Origin: Paracoccus sp. PAMC 22219 | GTDB lineage: Bacteria > Pseudomonadota > Alphaproteobacteria > Rhodobacterales > Rhodobacteraceae | DNA length: 64,000 nucleotides | Direction of reading: 5' to 3' | NCBI RefSeq assembly: GCF_000787695.1 | Contig: NZ_BBPH01000002.1 | Span: 22,577 to 86,576, forward strand | Shown here: piece by piece, positions 42,079 to 50,745 of the stretch | Numbering within the stretch: the stretch's first letter is position 1 | Layout of the letters: every line of letters starts with the position of its first letter | Made by a program: the position numbers and the translations under genes | Notes under the pieces: generated by a model | The model's input: the letters and a program-made list of their open reading frames with translations, nothing else | Database searches by the model: none | Told to the model about the DNA's origin: nothing

Positions 42079-42955
42079 ATGGCCCGACTGAACCTCAACG
42101 ATCTTGCGGCGTTCGCGACCATCGCCCGCACGCGCAGCTTTACCGCCGCCGCGGCAGAACTGGGCGTGTCGCCCTCGGCGCTCAGCCATGCGATGCGCGG
42201 GCTGGAGGAGCGGCTTGGCCTCAGGCTGCTGGCGCGGACGACGCGATCGGTCGCGCCGACAGAGGCCGGCCTGGCGCTGCTTGAACGTCTGGCCCCGGCG
42301 CTGGCGCAGATCGATGCCGGGGTGGAGGCGCTGTCGGAATGGCGCGATGCCCCGGCGGGCACCGTGCGGCTGACGACGTTTCACTGGGTCGCATCCACGT
42401 TGCTGTCCCGCCGGCTGCCGGGTTTCCTGACCCGCCATCCCGGCATAACGGTCGAGGTGAACGTCGACGACGGCCTGCGCGACATCGTGGCGATGGGTCT
42501 GGATGCGGGCATCAGGCTGGGCGAAAGCGTCGAGCGGGACATGATCGCCGTGCGGATCGGCCCGCCCCTGCGCACGGTCGTCGTGGCCACGCCCGCATAT
42601 TGGGACACGCATGGCCGCCCTGCCCATCCACGCGATCTGCTGCATCGGCTATCGCAACTTGGGCAGCGGCACGCTGATGCCGTGGGAGTTCGAGACGGAT
42701 GGCCGGGCGCTGCGCCTTCAGGTTCAGGGGCCGCTGATCTGCAATTCGTCCGATCTGGCGCTGGCTGCGGTGCGCGCGGGATGCGGCGTCGGCTGGACGA
42801 TGGCGGAGGATGTCACGCACGACATCGCCACCGGGCAGCTTGAACAGGTGCTGGACGACTGGTCCCAACCCTACCCGGGGGCGTTCCTTTATCACCCCAG
42901 CCGCCGTCAGGTTCCGCCGCCTCTGCAGACCTTGATCGCGTATCTGAAGCAGTAG
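42079..42955 (+). pseudogene. LysR-family regulator with a frameshift
   Basis: MARLNLNDLAAFATIARTRS, FTAAAAELGVSPSALSHAMR is a normal LysR helix-turn-helix. The effector domain starts RLTTFHWVASTLLSRRLPGF and runs to ATPAYWDTHGRPAHPRDLL near 42640. From there the sequence continues in the +1 frame as CIGYRNLGSGTLMPWEFETD and reaches its natural end QTLIAYLKQ at 42955. The segment normally between DLL and CIGYR is absent, so a small deletion of about 11 nt has shifted the frame. If real, the regulator is truncated in its effector domain; a sequence error is possible. The likely target is the divergent aldo/keto reductase. Confidence 0.85.
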
Positions 42956-43246
42956 TCAGTCTAGTAAGGAAGGTAGACGTTCTAAAGGAGGGTCGCGAGG
43001 GTCAGCACCGCTTATCTTAGCCCGTCATTGCCGCATACCATTTCCGCCGACCAGTCTACCTCTTGTCGCACTCCACGCGACCCAAAGCTGCCTTCGCGGG
43101 AAATCGCAACACTACAGCGCTGCCTCGCCAAAATGGCCATTCGTGCAGGGCGCAGCTACTCCGACTGTCGACGCTCCGCCGTGCGCGATGACTGATCTAC
43201 TCGGACATATCCGCGTGACCGTTCCAGCCTTGTGGCATTCGTCCCT

Positions 43247-44233
43247 TTATCGCTCCCGCGCTAAGCCCTCCACCACCTCGACGGTCACATGCTCCATTCC
43301 GGTCGTCTCGCGCACGCGGGCCTTCACGGCACGGCGCACGTCATCTGCCACCGCGCCGGGCGCGAGCTCGACCTCCAGCGTGGCCATCGGTCGTTCCTGC
43401 GTGATCGACCAAGCGTGGACATGATGGGCCCGGGCCACGCCGGGCAACTTGGCTTCCAGATCGGCCGCGACCGCACGAGCGTCGAAGCCTACAGGCGCTC
43501 CTTCGAGCAAGATATGGCCGCTTTCGCGCATAACGGCCCAAGCCGAGCGCAGGATGATGAGGGCCACGAGCACCGACAGGATCGGGTCGATGGGGGTCCA
43601 ACCTGTCCAGATGATAATGAGCGAGGCCGCAATCGCCGCGACCGAGCCCAACAGATCGCCCATCACATGGAGGGAGGCGGCACGTACGTTAAGGTTATCG
43701 CCCTCAGCGCGACTGAGCACCCAGAAGGCCAAAATATTCACAACAAGCCCGCCCACGGCGACCCAGAGCATCAGCCCGCCCAGCACCTCATGGGGATTGC
43801 GCAAGCGCTGGATGGCCTCGAAAAAGATCCACCCCGCGATGGCGAACAGCGTGAGCCCGTTCACGAAGGCCGCCAGCACCGAGAAGCGGTCGAAGCCGAA
43901 GGTCCGTTTCCAATCCGCTGGCCGCCGGGCCAGGCGGAAGGCAAACCATGCCAGCATCAGCGATGCGAAGTCGGTCAGCATATGGCCCGCATCAGCCAAG
44001 AGCGCGAGCGATCTGGAGATGAGCCCTCCGATGATTTCCGCTCCCATGAAACCGCCCGTAAGGGCCGCGGCAATGAGGATAGCGCGTTCCTTGGAGCGGC
44101 GCGCCTCGGGCGAGTCATGGGCCGTGAGGGTCGGGCCATGCGAATGACCCCCATGCCTATTGTCGTGCCCGTGACTATGGCTGTGTCCATGCCCGTGCGG
44201 ATGATCGTGCCCGTGGTTGTGCCCGTGTCCCAT
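43247..44233 (-). CDS. Cation diffusion facilitator (CDF) metal exporter, CzcD/DmeF-like
   Basis: Inner-membrane divalent-metal/H+ antiporter (Zn, Co, Cd or Ni). The N-terminal 40 residues are His-rich (GHGHNHGHDHPHGHGHSHSH), a cytoplasmic metal-binding tail. The transmembrane part includes GGFMGAEIIGGLISRSLALL, ADAGHMLTDFASLMLAWFAF (TM2 H-x-x-x-D) and AASLHVMGDLLGSVAAIAAS (TM5 H-x-x-x-D), giving the tetrahedral transport site. The C-terminal domain follows (ARAHHVHAWSITQERPMATL). 328 residues. Start at 44233 overlapping the stop of the 56-aa ORF (TGATG), so translation is coupled. A MerR-type promoter upstream suggests metal induction. Confidence 0.92.
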   Translation of the reverse strand: MGHGHNHGHDHPHGHGHSHSHGHDNRHGGHSHGPTLTAHDSPEARRSKERAILIAAALTGGFMGAEIIGGLISRSLALLADAGHMLTDFASLMLAWFAFRLARRPADWKRTFGFDRFSVLAAFVNGLTLFAIAGWIFFEAIQRLRNPHEVLGGLMLWVAVGGLVVNILAFWVLSRAEGDNLNVRAASLHVMGDLLGSVAAIAASLIIIWTGWTPIDPILSVLVALIILRSAWAVMRESGHILLEGAPVGFDARAVAADLEAKLPGVARAHHVHAWSITQERPMATLEVELAPGAVADDVRRAVKARVRETTGMEHVTVEVVEGLARER

Positions 44234-44403
44234 CAGCGTACCTCCGCCCAGTGACCCAACTCCGCCACGGGCACAAGTGTGTAGGCAGCACCAATGTTGG
44301 TCAGACGCGCAAGGTTGGCCCGGCCCTCGACTGCGAGCAGTTTGCGGATCGCAGAGGCGTCGCGGTTTAGAACTTCGGTCAAGGGGACGTATTTCACGGT
44401 CAT
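44233..44403 (-). CDS. 56-residue protein coupled to the CDF exporter
   Basis: ATG at 44403 gives MTVKYVPLTEVLNRDASAIR, KLLAVEGRANLARLTNIGAA, YTLVPVAELGHWAEVR and stops at TGA 44233-44235, which shares its A with the ATG of the CDF gene. It is the first gene after the MerR-type promoter, so it must be on the exporter mRNA. No Cys/His metal motif is present and I recognise no family; it could be a small regulatory protein or a leader whose translation opens the exporter start. Confidence 0.7.
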   Translation of the reverse strand: MTVKYVPLTEVLNRDASAIRKLLAVEGRANLARLTNIGAAYTLVPVAELGHWAEVR

Positions 44404-44435
44404 GGCGGCATTCTTGATTCGCTTCGTCCCCGAGA

Positions 44436-44466
44436 GATATACGATCTACAGCAACTGTAGGTTCAA
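44436..44466 (-). promoter_or_regulatory. MerR-regulated promoter with 19-bp spacer and operator dyad
   Basis: On the minus strand: -35 TTGAAC (44461-44466), spacer of 19 bp (44442-44460), -10 TATATC (44436-44441). The spacer contains the perfect dyad CTACAG-TTG-CTGTAG (44446-44460). An over-long spacer with a dyad between the hexamers is the hallmark of promoters activated by MerR-family proteins, which twist the DNA on binding the metal. It drives the 56-aa ORF and the CDF exporter; the MerR gene starts on the other side. Confidence 0.85.
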
Positions 44467-44478
44467 GAAGTAATTGCG

Positions 44479-44901
44479 ATACACGGCCATTCCATCGGCG
44501 CGCTTTCGAAGCGCACCGGCGTGAAGGTGACAACGATCCGCTTCTATGAGGGGCGTGGCCTCCTGCCCGATCCCGGTCGCACGGGCGGAGGGCAGCGTCG
44601 CTACGGTGACGCCGAGTTGGATCGGCTGTCCTTCATCGCCCATGCCCGGCAACTCGGCTTCAACCTCGACGCCATCGCCGAACTGATCGCTTTGCAGGAA
44701 ACGCCCCAGACAGCCCATGGCGACGCGCAGCGCATCGCGAAGGATCGGATTTCCGATATCCGGGATCGGATCGAGCGGCTTCGGCGGCTGGAGATGGAAT
44801 TGATGCGTGTCGTGAATGCCTGCGACGGTCGGTCCGACGGGCAACCGTGCCGAGTTCTGCACGCCCTCGCCGATCATCAAACTTGCGAAGGCGAGCATTG
44901 A
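44479..44901 (+). CDS. MerR-family metal-responsive regulator (start codon uncertain)
   Basis: Dimeric activator/repressor of the divergent exporter. HSIGALSKRTGVKVTTIRFY, EGRGLLPDPGRTGGGQRRYG is the MerR helix-turn-helix and wing. LGFNLDAIAELIALQETPQT leads to the dimerisation helix, and the C-terminus CDGRSDGQPCRVLHALADHQ carries Cys residues in the metal-loop arrangement of ZntR/CadR/PbrR-like proteins. The problem is the start. The only in-frame standard start is GTG at 44521, which would cut off the first DNA-binding helix. Residues H-S-I-G are preceded by ATA CAC GGC, so ATA (44479) may be a mutated ATG. A TAG lies just upstream at 44458. Confidence 0.78.
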   Translation: MHGHSIGALSKRTGVKVTTIRFYEGRGLLPDPGRTGGGQRRYGDAELDRLSFIAHARQLGFNLDAIAELIALQETPQTAHGDAQRIAKDRISDIRDRIERLRRLEMELMRVVNACDGRSDGQPCRVLHALADHQTCEGEH

Positions 44902-45256
44902 GACGGAGCTGATGGGGGCAGCCCGTCGATAAGGAGGTGGGAGGCATCTTCGGTTTGAGTGAGGGTAGAGCGGCAATCAGGTTTCAACGACGCGATCCCG
45001 GCCCATAGCCGCCGGTCAGCTGTCTAGTAATGCCGCGGCGCGGCTGCGCCAGACCGGTCACTTATGGATGCCCGGACCGGATAGACTTCCGAGGACTAAA
45101 CACACAACCGGTATAAGCGCTAAACCAACCTCAAGCTTCATACCGACCTTCAGCTTCGCATGAGACTGCCGACCATCGATAATCTGGCCTAACAGTGAGC
45201 GGCTCAGTTGATCCCAAAGAACTTGCATCCTGTGAGGTTACAGGTTTCCTAGTCGG
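44902..45256. other. Gene-free stretch
   Basis: About 355 bp after merR with no recognisable gene. It may contain the left edge of the defence cluster and the promoter of the HNH gene. Confidence 0.4.
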
Positions 45257-46180
45257 ATGGTTAAACTTGTTCTCCTTCACAAGGCCAACTCAATTTATGA
45301 GGATGAGCCGGATGTCGTTTATGATTTTCCGCGCTCTTATCTTCGAGCAATCAACGAGGCTGTAGGTGACTGGATCATCTATTATGAACCGGTGAAGGCT
45401 GGGCCTCGCGGCTATTTCGCGGCGGCGAAGATCGAGCACGTGATCCCGAAGCCTGGCTCGGACGGGCGCTTTCTTGCAATGATCGAGCCGGGCAGCTTCC
45501 TACCATTCGACCAAAGCGTGCCGCGATTGATTGCTGGTCGGCCGCTGGAGGAGGCACTGACTGAGCCCGACGGCTCGCCGAAGAAGGGAGGCGCGGTGCA
45601 ACTTGCAGTGCGCAGGCTGACCGCGGCTGATTTCACGCGCATTATAGATCTCGGCTTACCGCAGGATCTGGAGCAGATTGAGGCAACGCGCTACGATCCA
45701 AAGTTGCCTGGCCTTAACGATGGGGCGGAGCCCTTCGCGAGGCCTGTGCTTGAGCGACTCACCCGCCGACCTTACCGCGACGTAGCATTTCGCCGAAAGG
45801 TGCGAGAGGCTTACGGTTATCGCTGTGCGATGTCGGGCCTGATGCTGCGCAACGGCGGCGGACGGCCGGAGGTGCAAGCGGCGCATATCCGGCCGGTGGA
45901 GAACAGTGGTAGCGACTCGGTGCGGAACGGCCTGGCCCTGTCAGGGACCTTGCATTGGATGTTCGACCGCGGGCTGATTTCAGTCGCGGATGACTGTGAA
46001 ACGATCCTCGTCTCTCATAACAAGGTGCCCGGTGAGGTTGTCAGCAGGTTGCTGGCGGGGGATGGTCGATTAATAAGGCCGGTAGACCCATGGAATGCAC
46101 CGCACCCCGAAAACCTCCGCTGGCACCGTGAGAATATATTTGGTCGAGGGCTGTATGAGGGGTCCGCTGCTACAGTGTAA
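45257..46180 (+). CDS. HNH endonuclease
   Basis: 307 residues. The C-terminal half is an HNH nuclease domain: REAYGYRCAMSGLMLRNGGG, RPEVQAAHIRPVENSGSDSV, RNGLALSGTLHWMFDRGLIS, where A-A-H-I-x-P, N-G-L-x-L and H-x-x-F-D-R-G are the conserved metal/catalytic elements. The N-terminal 150 residues (VKLVLLHKANSIYEDEPDVV, YFAAAKIEHVIPKPGSDGRF) form a separate domain resembling a modified-base reader in HNH-type restriction enzymes; this is tentative. It is the first of three probable defence genes and has its own upstream space. Confidence 0.85.
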   Translation: MVKLVLLHKANSIYEDEPDVVYDFPRSYLRAINEAVGDWIIYYEPVKAGPRGYFAAAKIEHVIPKPGSDGRFLAMIEPGSFLPFDQSVPRLIAGRPLEEALTEPDGSPKKGGAVQLAVRRLTAADFTRIIDLGLPQDLEQIEATRYDPKLPGLNDGAEPFARPVLERLTRRPYRDVAFRRKVREAYGYRCAMSGLMLRNGGGRPEVQAAHIRPVENSGSDSVRNGLALSGTLHWMFDRGLISVADDCETILVSHNKVPGEVVSRLLAGDGRLIRPVDPWNAPHPENLRWHRENIFGRGLYEGSAATV

Positions 46181-46487
46181 CCGCGAGCGCAGCCCAATAT
46201 GTCTGGACCACCCCGTTCACGCACATGCGGCCCATTGCCGTCATTCATCACTTGACCAACGCCGCCGTACAGCTTCCTCTAATTGGACGTTCGCACTTGG
46301 CACAGCGAGAACCATCTAGCAAAATCTGCTATGCGAGACCTACCTGACGCAAGTTGCGCGCACACGGCACACGCTGTGCCTGCGGAGTGAGCCGGAAGGA
46401 AGGAGAATGACACTGATTGTTCGATGAAGCTATTTAAGCATTTCCGCTTAAGATCACATTTCATGTTCGCAGTTTGAAAGGGTCGAT
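46181..46487. other. Gene-free stretch with falling GC content
   Basis: About 305 bp; composition becomes AT-rich toward the next gene. No gene or repeat is seen. Confidence 0.4.
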
Positions 46488-47369
46488 ATGACTGAGTTCC
46501 TGAAGAGTATTCCCAATATATTCCCAGCTGCAAGTGATCTTCAAGATTACGCCCAATACGGAGACTACTTCGGCGGGGTTTGGGGAACGGCCATATCCAT
46601 AATGACACTACTCGTCGTTTTCATTACATGGCGTTCCACTCGTCGCGCTTCTCGACACCAAGCAATCACATCTGTTCTTTCGGAAATGTTAAAGACGCAT
46701 GATGCTATTCTACTGAAAGATAAAGAGGGAAATTCTTCACAAAAAGGAGTTTCGGCTGAATTTCTTGGAGAGTTTTATGCAATTTATAAGATTGTGAAGA
46801 AACACTTTTCGAGTAATTCCGCTTCTAAAGCCAATGATTTAATAGATATTTCGTTTACATTTACGTTTTATGGTCCAAATACGGATGCCGCGCACAACCT
46901 AGCAGTCTACGGAGTTTCGAATATAAAAGACGTTCAGGACCAAATATCGACTGTTAGAAATACAGTCGGATATAAGTATAAATTTAAGGGTTTCCAGAAT
47001 GTACTCTCTCACTATTTTAGAAATTTGTTTGGAATGTACTACCTGATAGATCAAGCAAATATATCCAAAAAAGAAAAGCTTGATCTGGCAAAAATAATCA
47101 AAGCCAAAATGTCAAATTATGATCAGGCAGTTTTAGCGCTGAATTCAATATCACACCTTGGATGGGATTGGGAAGAGCGAGGCTTGCTCAAGAAGTATCG
47201 TCCGTTCTCAAACATCCCGCGAAGATTTTTTAGCTTCGACGATGAGTTTGACTTGAGTGAAAGATTTCCTGATCTGCGCTTTGAGTGGGAAGGATATGGC
47301 TCAAGAAATATTAGAATTAGGAGATTCTCATTTTTCAATAATTCCATAATAGTGAAGTCGAAACGCTAG
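46488..47369 (+). CDS. Putative abortive-infection protein (putAbiC-like), AT-rich
   Basis: 293 residues with one N-terminal transmembrane helix (WGTAISIMTLLVVFITWRST) after a 30-residue outside segment, then a helical cytoplasmic domain. GFQNVLSHYFRNLFGMYYLI, DQANISKKEKLDLAKIIKAK, MSNYDQAVLALNSISHLGWD and LLKKYRPFSNIPRRF are the segments I recognise from proteins annotated as putative phage abortive-infection (Y-x-R-x-L..., K-L-x-x-A-K-I-I-x-A-x-x-S-x-Y-E/D). Base composition is far more AT-rich than its neighbours, showing recent transfer. The mechanism of this family is unknown. Confidence 0.72.
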   Translation: MTEFLKSIPNIFPAASDLQDYAQYGDYFGGVWGTAISIMTLLVVFITWRSTRRASRHQAITSVLSEMLKTHDAILLKDKEGNSSQKGVSAEFLGEFYAIYKIVKKHFSSNSASKANDLIDISFTFTFYGPNTDAAHNLAVYGVSNIKDVQDQISTVRNTVGYKYKFKGFQNVLSHYFRNLFGMYYLIDQANISKKEKLDLAKIIKAKMSNYDQAVLALNSISHLGWDWEERGLLKKYRPFSNIPRRFFSFDDEFDLSERFPDLRFEWEGYGSRNIRIRRFSFFNNSIIVKSKR

Positions 47370-47689
47370 AATATTACTTTGCACAGTTGGAGAATTGAAA
47401 GCTGCGAATTAGTGGAGGCTTATGCTTCTTATTAATTTCGTAAACCAGTTGCGTACCTAAGTATCAAAAATCGATAAATTTTAAGTCTATGAAGCCGTGG
47501 GATCTTTCTGTAACTCTGGATTGACGAATAGCATCACATCGTGGATCTTCATCATATTTAAGGGTGATTCCGCTAGGTCGATCTGATCAGGGAGCGTGTC
47601 GTCTACCAACATAGGGCTTCATCGCACAGCAATTCAGGATGCTTAGCTTTTCTTAACCACTGCTAATACGCGGGAGTACTGTTTATATA
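47370..47689. other. Gene-free AT-rich stretch
   Basis: About 320 bp between the Abi-like and ATPase genes. No gene found. It separates two independently transcribed genes. Confidence 0.4.
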
Positions 47690-49873
47690 ATGTTAACATC
47701 TTTAGATATACGTTCCGTAGCTTCATTTTGCGAAGCTGGCGTTAGGCTAGAAGGCCTCGGACAGTGCAACGTCATCTTCGGACCAAATGGTTCGGGCAAA
47801 TCGACCATCAGTCGGGCGCTCTCAAATTTGTCGTCTTTTCCGTCCTGCAGAGTTGCATGGGCCTCGGAACCAAAAGATGTGATTGTGTTTGGACGGGACT
47901 ACATAGCCCGCAACTGCCACCCGTCACGGGCGATGCCAGGCATCTACACCCTTGGTGGTGACGCGGATGCGGCGCGGGAGGTGGAGCAAAAAGAGAGCGA
48001 ACGAGAGCACCAACGGACAAAGTCGAAAACTGCGAAGGAGTGTTTAGAGGGACAAGAAGGCCAACCGGCACTTGACTCTGAGAATGAGACGTTCAGCAGG
48101 AATATTTGGAATAAGCGAAGGGAGGTGTGGACGTCATACAGGTCGCTAACATTCGGTCCCACATGGAGCGCCGAGGCTCGCTTTGCATCCGCCTACTACG
48201 CGCGAGCGGAACAGTGGACAGGCGAAGAACCACCGGCCCGCACCGGCCTTCTTGACCAGGGTAAGACCTTTGAACACGACCCGCCGATGGCTGCCGAGCG
48301 TCTAACTTTTCCTCCCAAGCCGTCGGTCGAGAACTCCGTCTGTGAGCGTCTTCGTAAACCTCTCGTACCGGCGAGCGATCAGCCAATCGCCGAATTGGTT
48401 GCAGAACTCGGAAGCGCCGATTGGGTTAAGGCGGGCCTGCCCCTTTTACACCAATCTTCCAGTCGCTGTCCATTTTGCCAGCAGCCAGTCGACCAATCCC
48501 TTTCTAGTCGCATCGCTGAAATCTTCGACGCGACTTACGAAAGCGGGATCGACGCGATCCGTAGGGCCCGCACCATTTACGCTGACGAAGTCGAGGCTAT
48601 CGACAAGTGGATTGCCGACATGTCCGGTTCGCCACATCTTGATGCTGGTGCGAGCAAGGCATTTTCCGCTTGGGTTCTACTTCATCAACGCAATCTAAGC
48701 GCTTTCGACCGTAAGCTGTCAGCTCCGTCTTCCAAAATCGAGTTGGAAGCGGAGGGAGAAACTTTCGGGATGGTCCTGTCTTTCATAACAGAGGCTAACG
48801 CCAAGGCTGACCGCCAGACGAACTTATCCGAGAACTTCGCCCTCGAACGCTCTGCTTGGCAGGAGGCGGTCTGGAGCCGCTTCATCGCAGACACTCGCGC
48901 CGACTATACGAGCCACGACGCACGCCGAAAGCCACTTCTGAAAAAGGTTGAGGGTCTCCGGGGCTCGATCGCGCAGCACGAGGCCAAAATCGCCGAGTTG
49001 GATCGAGAGATCGCCGAACTTCGGCGTGGTATCACAGGCATTGAAGCAACCGCCGATGCAATTAACGACCTGCTGCGACTTCAGGGTCATAACAGCTTTC
49101 ACCTTAGCCCCACATCGGGAGATGGCACCTACGCGGTTCATCGCGCCGACGGGTCTTCGGCTGGCGATACGCTTTCGGAAGGTGAGCAATCTTTTCTAGC
49201 CTTCGTATATCTCTACTATCATTTGTCAGGCGACCACGACAATGCGGCAGAAAACATAGGACGTGTTGTGGTGATCGACGATCCGATGACAAGCCAAGAC
49301 GCCGCCGCTGTGCATACGGTCGCGGCCATGGTCCGAAAACTATTCGAAGACGCGTGTGCGCCGGGCGGCCGGATTTCTCAGGTCATTGTCTTAACGCACA
49401 ATGCGCATTTTCATCACGAGATCAGTAGCTACTGGAAGGGCAAAGCCCCAGCACCAAAACATTGGATCCTCCGAAAATCTACGGGAGTGTCATCCGTGAC
49501 GAGTCATGGAACGAATACTCCTATCATGACAGCCTATCGAGCGCTTTGGGACGAGGTGAATGATTCGGCGACGGTGCCGGTTGTACTCTGCAATACGATG
49601 CGGCGCATTTTGGAGCACTACTTTAGATTCATCGGCGGCATAGACTGGATGTCAGGCCTTGACGATCTTGATGGACCGGACGCCTTTGCCTTCGGTGCGC
49701 TCCGGCGATCTCTTAATGACGGGTCTCATGGCTACCTCGGCTCGGAGGAATTCTACTTTGATGCCGACGCGGGCGAACGCCTTCGTAGCGTTTTTCATCG
49801 CGTTTTCGATTTTCACGGGCAGGGTCCACATTATGAGATGATGTGTGCTACCAGGAAATTGCGCGAATCGTAG
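47690..49873 (+). CDS. AAA_13-family ATPase, PrrC/RloC-like
   Basis: 727 residues. The N-terminal ABC/SMC-type ATPase half has Walker A NVIFGPNGSGKSTISRALSN (residues 27-46). A long middle follows with a CPFCQQ Cys-x-x-Cys pair and coiled-coil (LRGSIAQHEAKIAELDREIA). The second ATPase half has the signature SAGDTLSEGEQSFLAFVYLY and Walker B NIGRVVVIDDPMTSQDAAAV, with VIVLTHNAHFHHEI as switch. The C-terminal region has CNTMRRILEHYFRFIG and LRRSLNDGSHGYLG; R-x-x-x-E plus a later His matches the spacing type of the PrrC anticodon-nuclease site. Proteins of this type sense infection or DNA damage and cleave tRNA. Nuclease activity here is inferred. Confidence 0.82.
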   Translation: MLTSLDIRSVASFCEAGVRLEGLGQCNVIFGPNGSGKSTISRALSNLSSFPSCRVAWASEPKDVIVFGRDYIARNCHPSRAMPGIYTLGGDADAAREVEQKESEREHQRTKSKTAKECLEGQEGQPALDSENETFSRNIWNKRREVWTSYRSLTFGPTWSAEARFASAYYARAEQWTGEEPPARTGLLDQGKTFEHDPPMAAERLTFPPKPSVENSVCERLRKPLVPASDQPIAELVAELGSADWVKAGLPLLHQSSSRCPFCQQPVDQSLSSRIAEIFDATYESGIDAIRRARTIYADEVEAIDKWIADMSGSPHLDAGASKAFSAWVLLHQRNLSAFDRKLSAPSSKIELEAEGETFGMVLSFITEANAKADRQTNLSENFALERSAWQEAVWSRFIADTRADYTSHDARRKPLLKKVEGLRGSIAQHEAKIAELDREIAELRRGITGIEATADAINDLLRLQGHNSFHLSPTSGDGTYAVHRADGSSAGDTLSEGEQSFLAFVYLYYHLSGDHDNAAENIGRVVVIDDPMTSQDAAAVHTVAAMVRKLFEDACAPGGRISQVIVLTHNAHFHHEISSYWKGKAPAPKHWILRKSTGVSSVTSHGTNTPIMTAYRALWDEVNDSATVPVVLCNTMRRILEHYFRFIGGIDWMSGLDDLDGPDAFAFGALRRSLNDGSHGYLGSEEFYFDADAGERLRSVFHRVFDFHGQGPHYEMMCATRKLRES

Positions 49874-50613
49874 GGTTAATTAGAAATTGATTTAAGGGCG
49901 CACCTACTCATCGGAAATGCATAAAGTACTCCGATCTTGGTCCACTCTGGATCTTTGCTGAAAATTTGGGATTGGCACGACTGTGAGCTTCCGGAATTCA
50001 CCCTCCGCGTTGGTAAGGCGCGTAACAAACCTTGGACCGTTTGAGTATCCGCTATAAGCTAATGCCGCAGCGGCGATGCTGCACCGCCATAAAATGGCTT
50101 TCCGCCCTACAGGTCGACCACGGCGCTAGTGTTGCTGCAGCGCGAACGAACGACCGCTTGCATGTCAGGGGCCTGATCCTTGCTGCACCACTTACAGGCC
50201 GCTTTCCGCCCTTCGCGTCGCCGTTGGTTTAGTGTCGATCCCTTACTTACCAAGCAGCCTGTATTTCCGCAGGGTGCGCCGGTGCAGGCTTCGATCATCC
50301 CTTTCAGTGGGGTCGCTCCGCCATCTCTCGGAGCCGTAGTGTGCGGATGCGGTTCGACCAGAGATCCTTCAGCCTTAGAAGACCCTTATATCCAACGCCA
50401 CAGGAGAATTGAAAAAGATCGCATGTTTTCAAATTATTGCAAGCTAACCACCGTTCCGTCGCAGTCATCAGCTTTAGAGAAACGCGTTCGCTAGAGAGCA
50501 AAATGAAGCCTACCTGCGCCGGGACCGGTGAAGACCTCGCGTTCTATAAACCCTGAATACAACGAAAAAATCCGGCTGGTGCCGGACTTCGAGAGAGGTT
50601 CGTTTAGGGCATT
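49874..50613. other. Long gene-free stretch between the ATPase and tRNA-Ser
   Basis: About 740 bp. I see no gene family in any frame. As the 3' flank of a tRNA gene it is a typical integration site, but I found no direct repeat of the tRNA 3' end by eye and no integrase gene. Confidence 0.45.
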
Positions 50614-50703
50614 TGGCGGAGCGAGAGGGATTCGAACCCTCGAGACGGTCTCCCGCCTACACACTTTCCAGGCGTGCGCCTTCGACCACTCGGCCACCGC
50701 TCC
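50614..50703 (-). tRNA. tRNA-Ser (anticodon GGA)
   Basis: The minus strand gives acceptor stem GGAGCGG paired to TCGCTCC (one G-T pair), discriminator G and encoded CCA. The D arm is GCCGAGTGGTCGAAGGC and the anticodon stem GCACGCCTGGAAAGTGTGTA has anticodon GGA. A long variable arm (GGCGGGAGACCGTC region) and T loop GGTTCGAATCC follow. The long variable arm and GGA anticodon identify serine. 90 nt including CCA. It lies downstream of phaR on the same strand. Confidence 0.95.
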
Positions 50704-50745
50704 GTGGGGCGGGTCTAGCCCGACGCACGGCGCGGTGCAAGGGGA

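Noticed and set aside
49874..50703. Integrase att duplication of the tRNA-Ser 3' end
   Set aside because: I found no second copy of the tRNA 3' end to the left and no tyrosine integrase in the window.
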